64,000 nt of DNA from Anniella stebbinsi (lineage: Eukaryota > Chordata > Lepidosauria > Squamata > Anniellidae): assembly GCA_029215795.1 (NCBI GenBank), contig JARDYH010000003.1, positions 264,029,562 to 264,093,561 on the forward strand, in the 5' to 3' direction. A program made the translations under genes and the position numbers. Positions 11,530 to 22,095 of this stretch are shown here, in pieces (the first letter of the stretch is position 1; the number at the start of each line of letters is the position of its first letter). The notes beneath the pieces are model-generated. The model was not told where the DNA came from, did no database searches, and worked only from the letters and a program-made list of their open reading frames with translations.

Positions 11530-11978
11530 GGTAAAATCCATGGGAAGTCCTACTTAGAATAGACCCATTGAAATGGATGGGGCAAGTTAGTCTAGGGTGA
11601 CTATATGGAAAGGAGGACAGGGCTCTTGCATCTTTAACAGTTGCATAGAGAAGGAAATTTCAGCAGGTGTCATTGTTATGCATGCAGCACCTGATGAAAT
11701 TCCCTCTTCATCATAACAGTTAAAGCTGCTGGAGCCCTGCCCTTTTTTGTATCTGGTCACTCTAGTATAGCTCCTGCAGCTTTAACTGTTGTGATGAAGA
11801 GGGAATTTCTCAAGGTGCTGCATGCATACAAATGACACTTGGTGAAATTCCCTTTTCTATATAGCTGTTAAAGATTCTATATAACCTCCTTTTCATATGG
11901 CCACCCTAGTCATGACTAACTAAAGTCCCATTCTTTGTAACGGATCTTGTCTAAGTACGACTGATGTTGGATTTTACC
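11530..11978. repeat. TTAGTCATGACTAA palindrome, split by a MITE
   Basis: The left arm (11530-11592) and right arm (11909-11978) are inverted copies (AAAATCCATG…AAGTCCTACTTAGAATAGAC / GTCTAAGTACGACTGATG…GGATTTTACC). The intact relative at 18441-18570 shows that they normally meet at a TTAGTNATGACTAA centre. The MITE at 11593-11908 sits exactly at that centre. Confidence 0.75.
11593..11908. mobile_element. MITE family A, full length (GCATGCAT-core variant)
   Basis: It runs from TAGGGTGACTATATGGAAAG to ATGGCCACCCTA, about 316 bp, with a repeat of the terminal sequence near the centre. It carries the GCATGCAGCACCTGATG core rather than the AATTAGTTCCTGG core. Only GTC is shared between the flanks, so the expected 8-bp duplication is partly lost or the host palindrome was trimmed. 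Confidence 0.9.
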
Positions 11979-12230
11979 GAAATATTTTAGTTTATTTCTA
12001 AATTGCATATTCCTAGCTACAGTTTTCATATGGAAAAATCATGAAGTCCATCTTTATATGTAACTCCCCTCTGTTCCACAGTGGCGTAGCCCCAGTTCAG
12101 GGTTCTCTATTTCCTTTCAGGGAAGAGTTTGATTCAAAGGACATATCTCCACTAAAGACTTACATTGCTTTAATTCCCACTCCCCATGGTAACCTGGGAA
12201 TTGAGAGAAGCTAAGAGTCTCTAACACAGC
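11979..12230. other. No gene seen
   Basis: Unassigned sequence between two palindromic repeats; nothing recognisable. Confidence 0.4.
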
Positions 12231-12336
12231 TTTCTCCAACCCACCTCCCTCCAGATGTTTTGGATTACAATCCCTATCATTCCCAGCCTCCATGCTGTGT
12301 GGGGATTGTTGGTTTGTAGTTCAACACATCTAGAGG
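12231..12336. repeat. CCAGATGT palindromic repeat (copy)
   Basis: The arms are CTCCAGATGTTTTGGATTAC and GTAGTTCAACACATCTAGAG, around a CCCAGCCTCC centre. Same family as the copy at 11219-11316. Confidence 0.7.
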
Positions 12337-12906
12337 ATGTTACGTTCAGGGGATCAGGAGCAGGGATGGAAGCCCTTGTGGTTAAATCTAAGTTTTTGTT
12401 TAGACATGCCTAGAGGTGTAGGGGGAGAAGAAAGGCCCAGCCGTAAAACTTGGCCGCATTCACAAATCAGAGAATTATCGCCTCCTGCAGTGGAAACATC
12501 AATGCGGCCTTTCATTGCTTGTGGATCGAAGTAGTCTTTCATTCGTTGCTCCTGAGTGAGGAACAAATTGCACTTGGTTGAAATCCCTCATGGGCCTTCT
12601 TTTTCCAGTCTTCCTCGTTTTGCTATATCAAGATGCATTTGTTTGAGAACAATCCAATCTTTGGATATCGGGCTTTGCCTGTTTGAGGAGCCCCTGCATG
12701 TCAGGCAGCTTTGTCAGTGAGCCTTGGGCTGTTTGGTCTTTCACCTTGACAAAGTTGAGAAACATCTCACAAACATCGGCCATGCTGGAAGCTCCTGGAC
12801 TTGCAAAACGGCCAGCTACAAAATCGGGCAGCTTCTCTAAGATGATGGGCTTCTAATTTGGTCACATTTGGGTGAAGCCGTGAAAGTGAAATCAAACCGC
12901 CTAGAG
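12337..12906. other. No gene seen; unassigned sequence
   Basis: Two overlapping frames of 65-70 codons on opposite strands (12337-12566) have no recognisable domain. Confidence 0.45.
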
Positions 12907-13221
12907 TAGGCTGACCATATGAAAAGGAGGACAGAGCTCATGTAACTTTAACAATTATAGAGAAAAGGGAATTTCAGCCAGTGTCATTTGTATGCAATTA
13001 GTTTCTGGTGATATTCCCTCTTCATCACAACAGTTAAAGGCGCATGCACTATCCTAGAGTGACCAGATACAAAAGAAGGCAGGGCCCCTGCAACTTTAAC
13101 TGATGAAGAGGGAATTTCACCAGGAACTAATTGCATACAAATGACACTGGCTGAAATTCCCTTTTCTCTACAACTGTTAAAGTTACATGAGCCCTGTCCT
13201 CCTTTCCATATGGTCAGCCTA
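12907..13221. mobile_element. MITE family A, full length (AATTAGTT-core variant)
   Basis: TIRs TAGGCTGACCATATGAAAAG and CATATGGTCAGCCTA are at the ends. An internal copy of the terminal sequence (AGAGTGACCAGATACAAAAG) sits near the centre. The flanks GCCTAGAG (12899-12906) and GCCTAAAG (13222-13229) form an 8-bp target duplication with one mismatch. Confidence 0.95.
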
Positions 13222-14202
13222 GCCTAAAGTGCTCCAGCTATTGGGTGGTATTGAAATGTAATAAATAAATTAATAAATGCCAAACCACCATCTTGGATTG
13301 GTATCCATTCGGATGAGGATCAACACACTGAAGCTCAGTCCAGGCAAGACGAAGGTGTAATGGCGCATGGTTTATGAGTTGGTGCTCAGCCCATTCCAGG
13401 AGGGGAGGGGTTGCCTTCCCACTGAAAGGTCTGGTTTGCATCCTGGGGATGATTTTTGCGCTAACCTCATCCTTAGAGACCCAGGTGGCCTCTGTAGTAC
13501 CACCCATTGAAGCTGGTGCATCACCAGGTACTGAAGCAGGTGTGGGGCCCTGCTGGACAAATGATGGCTGCTAGATCAGGCACGGTCAACATGTGGCTGC
13601 AGCCATTGGCCTAATTTCACATGGCCCCTGGCCTGATTTCAAGAGCCGGACAAACAAAAGGAGGATAGGGTGAGTGCATGACAAAATGCTGAGCAAAGCT
13701 CTCACCGACAAACAATCCTAGCAAGACACAATTATCGTGCCAAAGTGTGTTTAGGAAAGAACAAACATACACAAGGAGATCTGCAAAAATATGCTACAAA
13801 AATGGACATGTTCATGCACACTATACATAATACTGTATTCAAATGAATATATATAGGCAGAGTACAGGTTGTTGCCTCTGTTACAGAATCTTCCTCAGTA
13901 ATGTTGCTATGATGGAGCTGGTGAGTGCGTTTTTGCATGTGGACAGTTCAGACCGCTGGGGAGAGCGACCTGGCCTTTTATGTGGGAAGGAAAAGGCAGA
14001 GAGAGAAAAGGGCTGACTTGCCGACTTTTTGCTCTGGCCCTGCCCACCTCTGGCTTAGCCCTGCCCACTGCTGAGATGTGGCACCTGACAGATTCCCCAC
14101 AAAGGAATGTTATGGTCTTAGTGGATTTGGAGGCCACTACCAGTTCTATGGATGAGGAGTCTTGGATGATCTCCTCCCCTGCTTCCTATCTTGGCTGGTA
14201 AA
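13222..14202. other. No gene seen; unassigned sequence
   Basis: No repeat family recognised. Short antiparallel frames at 13238-13574 and 13907-14201 shadow each other and have no domain. Confidence 0.45.
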
Positions 14203-14623
14203 TTTCTAGACAAGCTGGAGGGGGTTCAGAGGAGGGCAAGGAGGAGGATGTGGGATCTGGAAACAAAGCCCTATGAGGAGAGGCTGAAAGAACTGGGCAT
14301 GTTTAGCCTGGAGAAGAGAAGACTGAGGGGAGACATGATGACACTCTTCAAATACTTGAAAGGTTGTCACACAGAGGAGGGCCAGAATCTCTTCTCAATC
14401 AACCCAGAGTGCAGGACACGGAATAATGGGCTCAAGTTACAGGAAGCCAGATTCTGGCTGGACATCAGGAAAAACTTCCTGACTGTTAGAGCACTATGAC
14501 AATGGGACCAATGACCTAGGGAAGTCATGGGCTCTCCCACACTAGAAGCCTTCAAGAGGCAGCTGGACAGCCACCTGTCAGATTCCTGAACTGAGCAGGG
14601 GATTGGACTAGATGGCCAACCCC
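14203..14623 (+). mobile_element. CR1 LINE (second subfamily), 3' part of ORF2
   Basis: The frame at 14191-14499 reads through CR1 ORF2 C-terminal motifs: LEGVQRRARRR, EERLKELGMFSLEKRRLRGD and LKLQEARFWLDIRKNFLTV. The non-coding 3' end runs to GGACTAGATGGCC. This subfamily is distinct from the one with the AACATAAG tail and also occurs at 45100-45590. It was probably never full length. Confidence 0.88.
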
Positions 14624-14639
14624 CTGCTCTGCTATACTC

Positions 14640-14702
14640 CTCTTCCTCCTCCTCCTCCTCCTCCTCCTCCTCCTCCTCCTCCTCCTCCTCCTTCTTCTTC
14701 TT
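14640..14702 (+). repeat. (CTC)n microsatellite, then C and G runs
   Basis: About 18 CTC units and then CTT units, directly after the CR1 3' end. Short runs of C and G follow at 14715-14740. These create false poly-Pro and poly-Arg frames. Confidence 0.97.
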
Positions 14703-14740
14703 GTCTTATTGACCCCCCCCCCACAACCCGGGGGGGGGGG

Positions 14741-15372
14741 TTGCGGCAGAACAGGCTTGATCCTGACAGTGACCTTCAACAGAAAAAAGTTTGCCCAAAC
14801 CTACACAAGATAAAGATCCACATCATGCAGAATTATTTTTGCCAGCAAATTTATGAGTGCTTGAATCGACCCCTTTATTCCATTGTCTCCCTTGCTGCAT
14901 CCTCCTTGCTTTTGAATTTCCTTGTTTTTGTTATTTTAATTTCATTAGACAGCATCGATCTATCTTCTGTATCATAGTCTTTGCCATCTTGTGTTTGGGG
15001 TGGTTTTAATGCATTGTCTGGAAAAAACAACTGGAATGGCTCATTCCTTTCACAGGCGTACTCTCTTGCATGGCTTCTCCCGGCGGCGCATTTACCATTT
15101 CTGTGGGAAGGTAGATAGCTGCTTTATTTCTGCCATGTTAGGGGATCATTTCAGAAAGTTGACAAGCGAGCCTCGAAACTGATGTTGACTCACATGTCCG
15201 TATCTGAGTGTCTGAACTGCTGCAAGCAGTGATGTGTCATCTTGATAAATGTTTCTGCTTCCTCATCATTACCATAGAATAACAGACAACAGGAGAAGGA
15301 GGAGACCTTCGGAGTGTGCCAATATGTTTTATTGTGTTGAATGGGTGTTTGGTGGGTGGGGAAGAATCCACA
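14741..15372. other. No gene seen; unassigned sequence
   Basis: No repeat family or domain recognised; A+T-rich with short frames only. Confidence 0.45.
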
Positions 15373-16487
15373 GGAACATAAGAACATAAGTCAAGCCATC
15401 CTGGATCAGATCAAGGCTCCATCTAGTCCAGCATTCTGTTCACATAGTGTCCAACCAGCTGTTGATCAGGAATCCATCAGCGAGACATGGGTGAAACATC
15501 ACCCTTCCACCCATGTTCCACAACAACTGGGGTATATAGGCTTACTGCCTCTGATACTGGAGGTAGCACATAGCCGTTAGGACTTGTAGCCATTAACAGC
15601 CTTCTCCAGGAATTTATTCAACCCCCTTTTAAAGCCAGTCAAATTGGTGGCCATCACTCCATCGTGTGGTAGCAAATTCCATAGTTTAACTATGCACTGT
15701 GTGAAGAAGTCTTTCCTGTTATCTGTCCTGAATCTCCTACCAATCAGCTTCATGGGATCACCCCATGGGGTTCTAGTAGTATGAGAAAGGGAGAACAATG
15801 GCCCTTTCCGCACCAGCCATTTTTCCCGGGTCTGCCCCTGCCTGCTGGCAGAGAGTCCGCATGATGCACAGAGCATCCCGCAAGCAGGCAAGGGCCAGCC
15901 CTCCATTTTCCTGGGAGTTCAGGGAATGCTATGATCCCGCTTTGTTCCCTGCTCCCGGGAGTGTAGCGAGATGGGCCGCTGGTGTGGCCGCCCATCTCGG
16001 GTGCAGCCACGTTTACCCGTGAGTAAGTGTGGCTGCACTGATGGCCATGGAGCCGCACTGTGCGGCTCCGAGGCCATCGGGGGGGGGGACAGCGAAATCA
16101 CTATCCCCAGGATGGCAGGGAGGGAGGGGGGTGCGACTGCGCTGTGTTTTTTTATAAAATATATATACTTACATTTCTGCAGGAGCGCTCGTGCGCACCT
16201 CTGTGGATCTTTAAAAAAAAAAAATGGCCGGTGCGAGTTGCGACAGTCCGGTAGAAGCCCGGGCCATCGCATTCTGGTGCGGCCTCATTGCAGCGAACCT
16301 GGAAGTGGCTACTTCTGGGTTTCCCCGCTTCGTGCCTTCAATGCCCCTATGGTGTGGGGTGGAAAGGGCCAATGTCTCCCTGTCCATATTTTCCACATCA
16401 CGCATAATTTTGTACACCTCTATCATGTCTCCCCTTCACCTCCTTTTTTCCAGGCTAAACAATTCCAGCTCTTATAATCTTCCCACT
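15373..16487 (-). mobile_element. CR1 LINE 3' end, interrupted by a Harbinger-like insertion
   Basis: The AACATAAG-type tail is at 15373-15390. The 3' end and last ORF2 codons continue to 15799 (GTGTGAAGAAGTCTTTCC, CCTACCAATCAGCTTCATGG) and resume at 16371-16487 (CTCTATCATGTCTCC, GGCTAAACAATTCC). The 571-bp gap is the element at 15800-16370. The orientation matches the CR1 copies at 1616 and 39742. Confidence 0.92.
15800..16370. mobile_element. Harbinger-like non-autonomous DNA transposon
   Basis: Seen: a 571-bp insert in a CR1, with inverted ends GGCCCTTTCC / GGAAAGGGCC and a 3-bp AAT duplication (15797-15799 and 16371-16373). The interior is GC-rich with nested hairpins (GGAGCCGCAC/GTGCGGCTCC near 16050-16067; AGATGGGCCGC…GCCGCCCATCT near 15968-15998). 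Known: PIF/Harbinger elements duplicate 3 bp and often begin with G/C-rich termini. Inferred: this is a non-autonomous copy. No transposase is present; frames in it are accidental. Confidence 0.75.
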
Positions 16488-16519
<32 letters not shown>

Positions 16520-16543
16520 TATTATTATTATTATTATTATTAT
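16488..16543 (+). repeat. (AAT)n/(ATT)n microsatellite
   Basis: Ten or so AAT units followed by ATT units. It marks the junction of the CR1 and the 3' end of the minus-strand L2 element. Confidence 0.95.
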
Positions 16544-17735
16544 TTATAGCCTGCCTCTCCCTACGGATCAAGGCGGGGAACACAATGCAAAATACAAGCA
16601 TCACAAAGTTATTTTTAAAAAAAAAACAAGAGAAAACACATCATTAAAACATTTTAAAATTCATCTGGATAGGCCTGCCGGAAGAGAGCAGTCTTCATGA
16701 CTCTCTTAAATTCATGAAGACTGCTAATTTGTCTAACCTCCTCCGGCAGACCATTCCACAGTCTGGGAGCGGTAGAAGAGAAGGTCCTCTGGGTAACGCT
16801 CGTCAGCCTAGTTCTGGCTGGCTTGAGTACATTCTTCCCAGAGGACCTAAGAGTGCGTGGCGGATTGTACGGGAGAAGGCGATCCCATAGGTAGCCTGGG
16901 CCCAAACCATGTAGGGCTTTAAAGGTAATAACCAACACTTTATACTTTGCCTGGAAACTGACCGGCAGCCAATGAAGTGATTTTAAAACTGGTGTAATGT
17001 GGTCACCCCTAGGTGTACCGGTGACCAACCTGGCTGCCATATTTTGAACAAGTTGAAGTTTCCGTACTAAGCACAAAGGTAGCCCTATGTACAGCGCATT
17101 GCAGAAGTCAAGCCTCAAAGTTACCAGCGCGTGCACTACCATCTTTAGGTCTTCCAACTCTAGGAAGGGGCACAGCTGGCATATCAGCCGAAGCTGATAG
17201 TAGGCACTCCTGGCCGTCGCATCAATCTGAGCTGTCATCTGGAGCGACGGATCCAGGAGTACTCCCAAGCTGCGAACACAGTCTTTCAGGGGGGGGGTGT
17301 AACCCCATCCAGAACTGGTTGACACACCTCCAAACCCAGGTTGGGGCCTTTGACAGCAAGCACCTCCGTCTTGTCTGGATTCAGCTTCAGTTTGTTTTTC
17401 CTCATCCAGCCCATTACCACCTCCAAGCATTCATTCAGAGGAGACACACTATCCTTAGCTGACGATGTTGTTGAAGGCATAGAGAAATATATTTGGGTGT
17501 CATCAGCATATTGATAGCACCCCGCCCCATGCCTCCGGATGATCTCTCCCAACGGTTTCATGTAAATGTTAAACAGCATTGGGGAAAGGATGGCACCTTG
17601 TGGTACACCACATAGCAACTCCTTTTTTGAAGAGCAGCTATCCCCAAGCATCACCATCTGGAACCTACCCAAGAGATAGGATCGGAACCCTTTTCCAGGA
17701 GTGTGATGTTCCTGATAAATTACAGTGTAGCCTGG
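16544..17735 (-). mobile_element. L2 LINE, reverse transcriptase C-terminal half (frameshifted)
   Basis: This is the longest LINE coding remnant in the window. Reading right to left, frame one (17672-17286) carries reverse transcriptase motifs CGVPQGAILSPMLFNIYM and YADDTQIYF. Frame two (about 17310-16654) continues with SLGVLLDPSL, LQLVQNMAARL, PRTLRSSGKN and ALFRQAYP. The frames switch at a G-run around 17289-17297, so a single-base length change broke the gene. The endonuclease and N-terminal half are missing (truncated near 17735). The 3' end meets an (ATT)n run at 16488-16543. L2 ORF2 normally copies its own RNA into DNA at a nicked target. This copy is inactive. Confidence 0.93.
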
Positions 17736-17749
17736 CAGTAGGAAAGTGA

Positions 17750-17942
17750 TAAGAACATAGAAAGCTTCCTTATAATAAGTCAGATCATGGGCCCATGTAG
17801 TCAGGACTATCTACTACACTGGCAGCGACTGTCCAACATTTGAGACATGGGGCTCTCCCCGCCCTATCTGGAGATGCCCAGATTTGAAACTTAGTCATTT
17901 TGTGTGCAAAGCATGTGCCCTAGAGCAGAGCTATGGCTGTTA
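17750..17942 (-). mobile_element. tRNA-derived SINE with CR1-like tail
   Basis: On the minus strand it starts with a degenerate tRNA-like head (GAGCACATGC-type A-box region near 17910-17935), then the body (GGAGAGCCCC, AGTAGATAGTCC), and ends in a TTCTATGTTCTTAT tail at 17750-17765. It matches the better-preserved copy at 62288-62477. Confidence 0.75.
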
Positions 17943-17944
17943 CC

Positions 17945-18035
17945 TGATGACAAGGCATGTCTTGCTGGATCAGACCAAAGAGCTGTCAAGTCTCCAACAT
18001 CCATTTTTCAACAGCAGCCAGTTAGATTCCAGTAG
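17945..18035 (-). mobile_element. Diverged CR1 3' end fragment
   Basis: The words CTTGCTGGATCAGACCAAAG and AGCAGCCAGTTAGATTCCAG match the CR1 3' end. The tail repeats are lost. Confidence 0.55.
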
Positions 18036-18044
18036 AACAGGGTG

Positions 18045-18170
18045 GCACTCCAGATGTTTTTGACTATAACTCCCATAATCCCTGACCATAGGCCATGTAA
18101 GTCAGAACTGATGGGATCTGAAGTCCAACAACATCTGGAGGCTCACAGGTTCCACACCCCTGCACTAGAA
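18045..18170. repeat. CCAGATGT palindromic repeat (copy)
   Basis: The arms CTCCAGATGTTTTTGACTAT and AAGTCCAACAACATCTGGAG are well kept, followed by GGTTCCACACCCCTG. Confidence 0.75.
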
Positions 18171-18440
18171 GCTCCCATGCAGGGCAGAAAGTCTCTTGTG
18201 TATCCTTGGCATTTAGGTGTGCACTGAAATCGTTTCTGGTTCATACCTTCCCTCTGCAATAAACTCACTAAATGAGCTTAGGCTCTCTGCCATCTCTCAG
18301 ATTTCAACCCCTCTATCTGCTGTATTGGAATAATGATACTGCTCTTCTACCTAAGAGGGCTGTAAAGATTATGGAGATAATGCATGAGATCTGCTTTGAA
18401 TGTTCTGAAGTGCTATACAAAATGCTAAGGCTTTAATCCT
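18171..18440. other. No gene seen
   Basis: Unassigned sequence; nothing recognisable. Confidence 0.4.
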
Positions 18441-18570
18441 TGGGCAGTATCCAATGTTAGCCCTACACAGAGTAACCCCATTGAAATGAATGAGGTTTAA
18501 GTTAGTTATGACTAATGTACATCTCATTCATTTCAATAGGTCTGCTCTACGTAGGACTAACGTTGGATTC
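18441..18570. repeat. TTAGTNATGACTAA palindrome (uninterrupted copy)
   Basis: The arms are CAGTATCCAATGTTAGCCCT … and … AGGACTAACGTTGGATTC, with mirrored CCCCATTGAAATGAATGAGG / CTCATTCATTTCAATAGG around TTAGTTATGACTAA. It is the empty-site reference for the MITE insertion at 11593-11908. Confidence 0.8.
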
Positions 18571-19291
18571 AAGGGTATCCCTGGGTAATGGGATGGAATG
18601 GATCTCCCTTTCTACCTATGGAGAGGGAGATCGGCTCTCCTTTTTGTGGACATGGAAACCTCTGCTTTCCTTGCCACTCCACTATATGTGATCCAACATG
18701 GGTGTCATGAGAAAAAGGGGGCGTTCCAGGGGCAGGTAGGAGAAGCTTTGGATCCACTGATCGGAAGTCCTACTGTTTCCTTGATGCATCCCTGGAATGT
18801 AGAAATAAGTGCACCAGCTCTGGAGCTGTTGTACTTATTTCCTCTCCAGACACCTCTCGCCATACATGTCTACTGTCCACCCTGTCAATGTGAGCCCAGA
18901 CGGATCTTGGATTTGATGGTTCCTCCTCCACTGTCATTGGATTCCTCTGTGCAGGTCACTATATTACTACTCCTGTTCATGGAACTTCCAGTTCTGTATC
19001 ATGGGTAAATAGCTATTGATGGACCTGTCCTCTGTGATTCTGATTATCTGATAGGGCCCATTACTCCCAAGCTTATATGGGCTCAGAGCTCTTAGTTAAG
19101 ATGAGGTGCCCTGCAGCTCTCTTCTGAGGATTTGATCTGCCCCCTCCCTTCACAAATAAGCCACACAGTGTACTGTCTCCTACTGGCCATACGATGTAAC
19201 TGCAGGTACCTTTGAACAGGAAGTAAGTGGGATCTAGGGTTCAAGAAACAGGAAGCAAACACAGCTACTTGGTGATTGATTGACCTTTACC
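18571..19291. other. No gene seen; unassigned sequence with a 136-codon frame
   Basis: The frame at 18598-19008 (plus) is long for this window but has no recognisable domain, no homologous block elsewhere and no exon-like borders. I do not call it a gene. Confidence 0.4.
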
Positions 19292-19483
19292 TAGGCTGAC
19301 CCTATGAAAAGGAGGACAGGGCTCATGTAACTTTAACAGTTGTAGAGGAAAGGGAATTTCAGCCAGTGTCATTTGCATGCAATTAGTTCCTGGTGAAATT
19401 CCCTCTTCATCACAACAGTTAAAGGTGCAGGCACTATACTAGAGTGACCATATACAAAAGAAGGCAGGGCCCCTGCAACTCTC
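19292..19483. mobile_element. MITE family A, truncated
   Basis: The left end TAGGCTGACCCTATGAAAAG and the first half are intact. The internal terminal-like sequence (AGAGTGACCATATACAAAAG) is present, but the second half stops at GGGCCCCTGCAACT near 19480. The left flank is CCTTTACC. The right half was lost by deletion. Confidence 0.9.
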
Positions 19484-20042
19484 TTTCAGAACAAGTAGGG
19501 AGGAACTCAAGGAGACCGAGTTTCACCGCTCTTCCTTGTTGTGCTGTGGAGACGACAATCAGAACCATTAACTGCCCATACTTGCTGAAGTGAGAGTATT
19601 GGCCTTTCTCAGTCTGGTTTGTGCTTCTGGAAAATGCTGGGGCATCCACATTCCGGGAACTTCCATTTTCTGCTGTTCGATTGACACATCAGAGCTTCTG
19701 CCCTTGAGCTACAGTTTTGATTACAAGTAAAATCTGCCAGCTCTTGAATTTAGTTTAAAATGTTTTTGTCTTGTTTGGGATCAAGATGAACAGATTCCAG
19801 TGCCTCTCTGGCTGGCTTGTTCTGCTACGTGCGCTGTCTCTTTGAGACATCTGCATATTGCTTGTATTATTATTTTTAAATGTGTGATGAGTTTATCGGC
19901 CCATCTATCAGCTGGAGAAGGAATGCAGCACGGAGCTTGCCACAAAGAACAGTATGCTCCGACTGTGCAGTTCTTACAATTTGATCTTCTTAGGGCTCCA
20001 TGCATTGAGCAATTTGTGCATAATCGTTTGCTAAAATAATGT
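19484..20042. other. No gene seen; unassigned sequence
   Basis: Short antiparallel frames at 19781-20039; no repeat family or domain recognised. Confidence 0.45.
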
Positions 20043-20125
20043 AAGAACTGTGTTACTGGATCAGACTATGTCCATCTAGTCAAGCATTCCAGTGAGTTGC
20101 CAGCTATTCCTTTGGGAATGTGAGC
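20043..20125 (-). mobile_element. Diverged CR1 or SINE 3' end
   Basis: The words AAGAACTGTG-TTACTGGATCAGAC and TCCATCTAGTCAAGCATTCC resemble the CR1/SINE 3' ends. Too short to place in one family. Confidence 0.45.
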
Positions 20126-20368
20126 ATTAACCATGGGGTTAATGGCTTTTTCCCATTGCTTGTCCCCAGTATCCGGTTTTGTGAGTTACAAGGGTTTCTG
20201 TACTTGGATCTTGCTGTGTGGTTCTGATTGTTTTTTGTCCATGCCATCATAAAAGTGCATCGAAAGTTTATAATTCCATGTAGAAAATTTCTGGATTTTA
20301 CATGCACCAACGACTCCCACATTAGTCATTTCCCTGTTTCTGGTTGATTTGGGAGTTTTGATGGAACC

Positions 20369-20465
20369 CATAGAATCATAGCATCATAGAAGAGTAGAGT
20401 TGGAAGGGGCCTGTAAGGCCATTGAGTCCAACCCTCTGCTCAATGCAGGAATCCACCTTAAAGCA
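20369..20465 (-). mobile_element. CR1 3' end with CATAGAAT-type tail
   Basis: A tail of CATAGAATCATAGCATCATA is followed by GAGTTGGAAGGGGCC and CCATTGAGTCCAACCC. It matches the 3' end of the second CR1 subfamily at 45100-45590, on the opposite strand. It is heavily 5'-truncated. Confidence 0.85.
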
Positions 20466-20827
20466 TATTATGCAGAGTCCAAACCATGATTAAGCAGATA
20501 AGGCAAAGATGAAACAAAAAGTCCATTTGTACTGGTTAAGCCGGGGATTAATTTTGTACAGGGTGAGTATTTGTCACCTGCCCCGAATGTAATAAATTCC
20601 TGAAAACAAGTTAAGGTAATTGCTGTTGACAGGGAGATAAGGTGTGGATAGTCAGCAGCATCCAGTCCTAGTATTTCCAGATGTGCAGGTCTACCTCCTT
20701 CCACCTCCCAAGATAGATTTAGCTCCATTTGCCAAGATGTGTTGTAGGCTTGGTCTGTGTGGTGGTGTTGTCTTTAAATTCATGTGAACTGAGTAGGGAT
20801 GTATTGTCAGCTAGAACTGAATGAGCC
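20466..20827. other. No gene seen
   Basis: Unassigned sequence; nothing recognisable. Confidence 0.4.
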
Positions 20828-20930
20828 TTCTACCTGGGACCCTCCAGATGTTGCTGGACTCCAATCCCCAACAGCCCCAGCCAGCTTTCCCAATGGTGTG
20901 GGATGATGGGAGTAGTCCTTCACCAGTACC
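20828..20930. repeat. CCAGATGT palindromic repeat (copy)
   Basis: The left arm CCTCCAGATGTTGCTGGACT is clear. The right arm (GATGATGGGAGTAGTCC) is partly lost. Confidence 0.6.
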
Positions 20931-21149
20931 TAAAGGGCCACTGGTTTCTCAGCCCTTTTGATTGGGCTGTTCTCAGATTTTCAGAAGGAGAAGTATTGGG
21001 CAAATAGCCTGTACATTTGCACATGTGATTACTGTCTCAAATAAGGCATCACTCCTGTAGGCGTGCTTCAGAATGCTCCTTTGGGTACCTCACCAGATGA
21101 ATGGTGTTGGACCAAGATGCCCGAACTTGGCTAGTACAACAGAGGTCAG
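20931..21149. other. No gene seen
   Basis: Unassigned sequence; nothing recognisable. Confidence 0.4.
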
Positions 21150-21317
21150 GGCTCCAGATACAAAAGACGGCAGGGCTCCTGCAGCTTTAACTGTTGAGAT
21201 AAAGGGGGAATTTCACCAGGTGCTGCATGCATACAAATGACACCTGCTGAAATTCCCTTTTCTCTACAACTGTTAAAGATCCAGGAGCCCGGTCCTCCTT
21301 TCCATATGGTCACCGTA
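21150..21317. mobile_element. MITE family A, solo half-unit
   Basis: It covers the internal border (CCAGATACAAAAGACGGCAG) to the outer end (CCATATGGTCACCGTA), with the GCTGCATGCAT core. It is the same half as the copy at 10024-10191. The flanks show no clear duplication. Confidence 0.75.
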
Positions 21318-22095
21318 CATTTAGCACATTGTAAGTGAAACACTAGGAAAATCATACCTTTTCCATAGCAACTGATCCCGTAAGAGGACTGTACCATGTG
21401 CCCCTTTGGAAATTTCTCTAGGCTCCTTCTCCAGTTCCTCCTCATGCGATACAAGTTGTAGACTCTTTATTGTATACTTTGCTTTCTTTGTGAAAGCCTT
21501 CTGATTAGAGTTGTTGCGGAGGTGTTTGTTTAGCTCTGTGTGAGCACTAATTGGTGTCCCGGATTGGCACTAAAAATAGATGGAATTTTAAATCTATCTA
21601 ATATAGTGCAGCCAACATGATGAGTCAACTTAGAATTCTTTGGGGGGGGGGGAAACACTGTTTTTTCTGCAAGTTCTCTAAGAATACTCGTAATTGGTAA
21701 GCCATTTCCGAGTGAAAACACACCGAGGGGAGTCCCCCCCCCCATCATTGCTTCTGATCTTCCTTGTAGAAGGAAGATCCAAACTAAACTGCTTGACCAG
21801 TTTCTAAGAGGAACACCCCCCCCCCAGACTTCTAAGAGCCCTGGCTTTAAGCTTAGAGTAACTATAGTGGGAGGCATAAAATGTCTCTCACTTTTAGATG
21901 TTGACAAACTTGAAGTGTCTAACCTGTTGGCGACTTCACTATGGGGCGTGATGTGGGGAAGCAATTTTCCTGTAATTAGCAGAAAAATGATAGAGTGTAG
22001 GCTGCAATTTTCCTCGCCTCCATCACTTTGTATTTCTGAGACAGCTTTGGCTTTCGCTCTTCTTCAGGTAGACTCAGTGTGAATTTTTAATAAGG
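21318..22095. other. No gene seen; unassigned sequence with G and C runs
   Basis: G-run near 21642-21651 and C-runs near 21736-21743 and 21817-21825. Frames on both strands (up to 144 codons, minus, 21530-21964) have no recognisable domain. Confidence 0.45.

Noticed and set aside
14552..14977. Poly-proline and poly-arginine frames
   Set aside because: Both come from the (CTC)n microsatellite read on opposite strands.
18598..19008. 136-codon plus-strand frame as a possible gene
   Set aside because: No recognised domain, no splice-site support and no family match. Frames of this length occur by chance in 64 kb.
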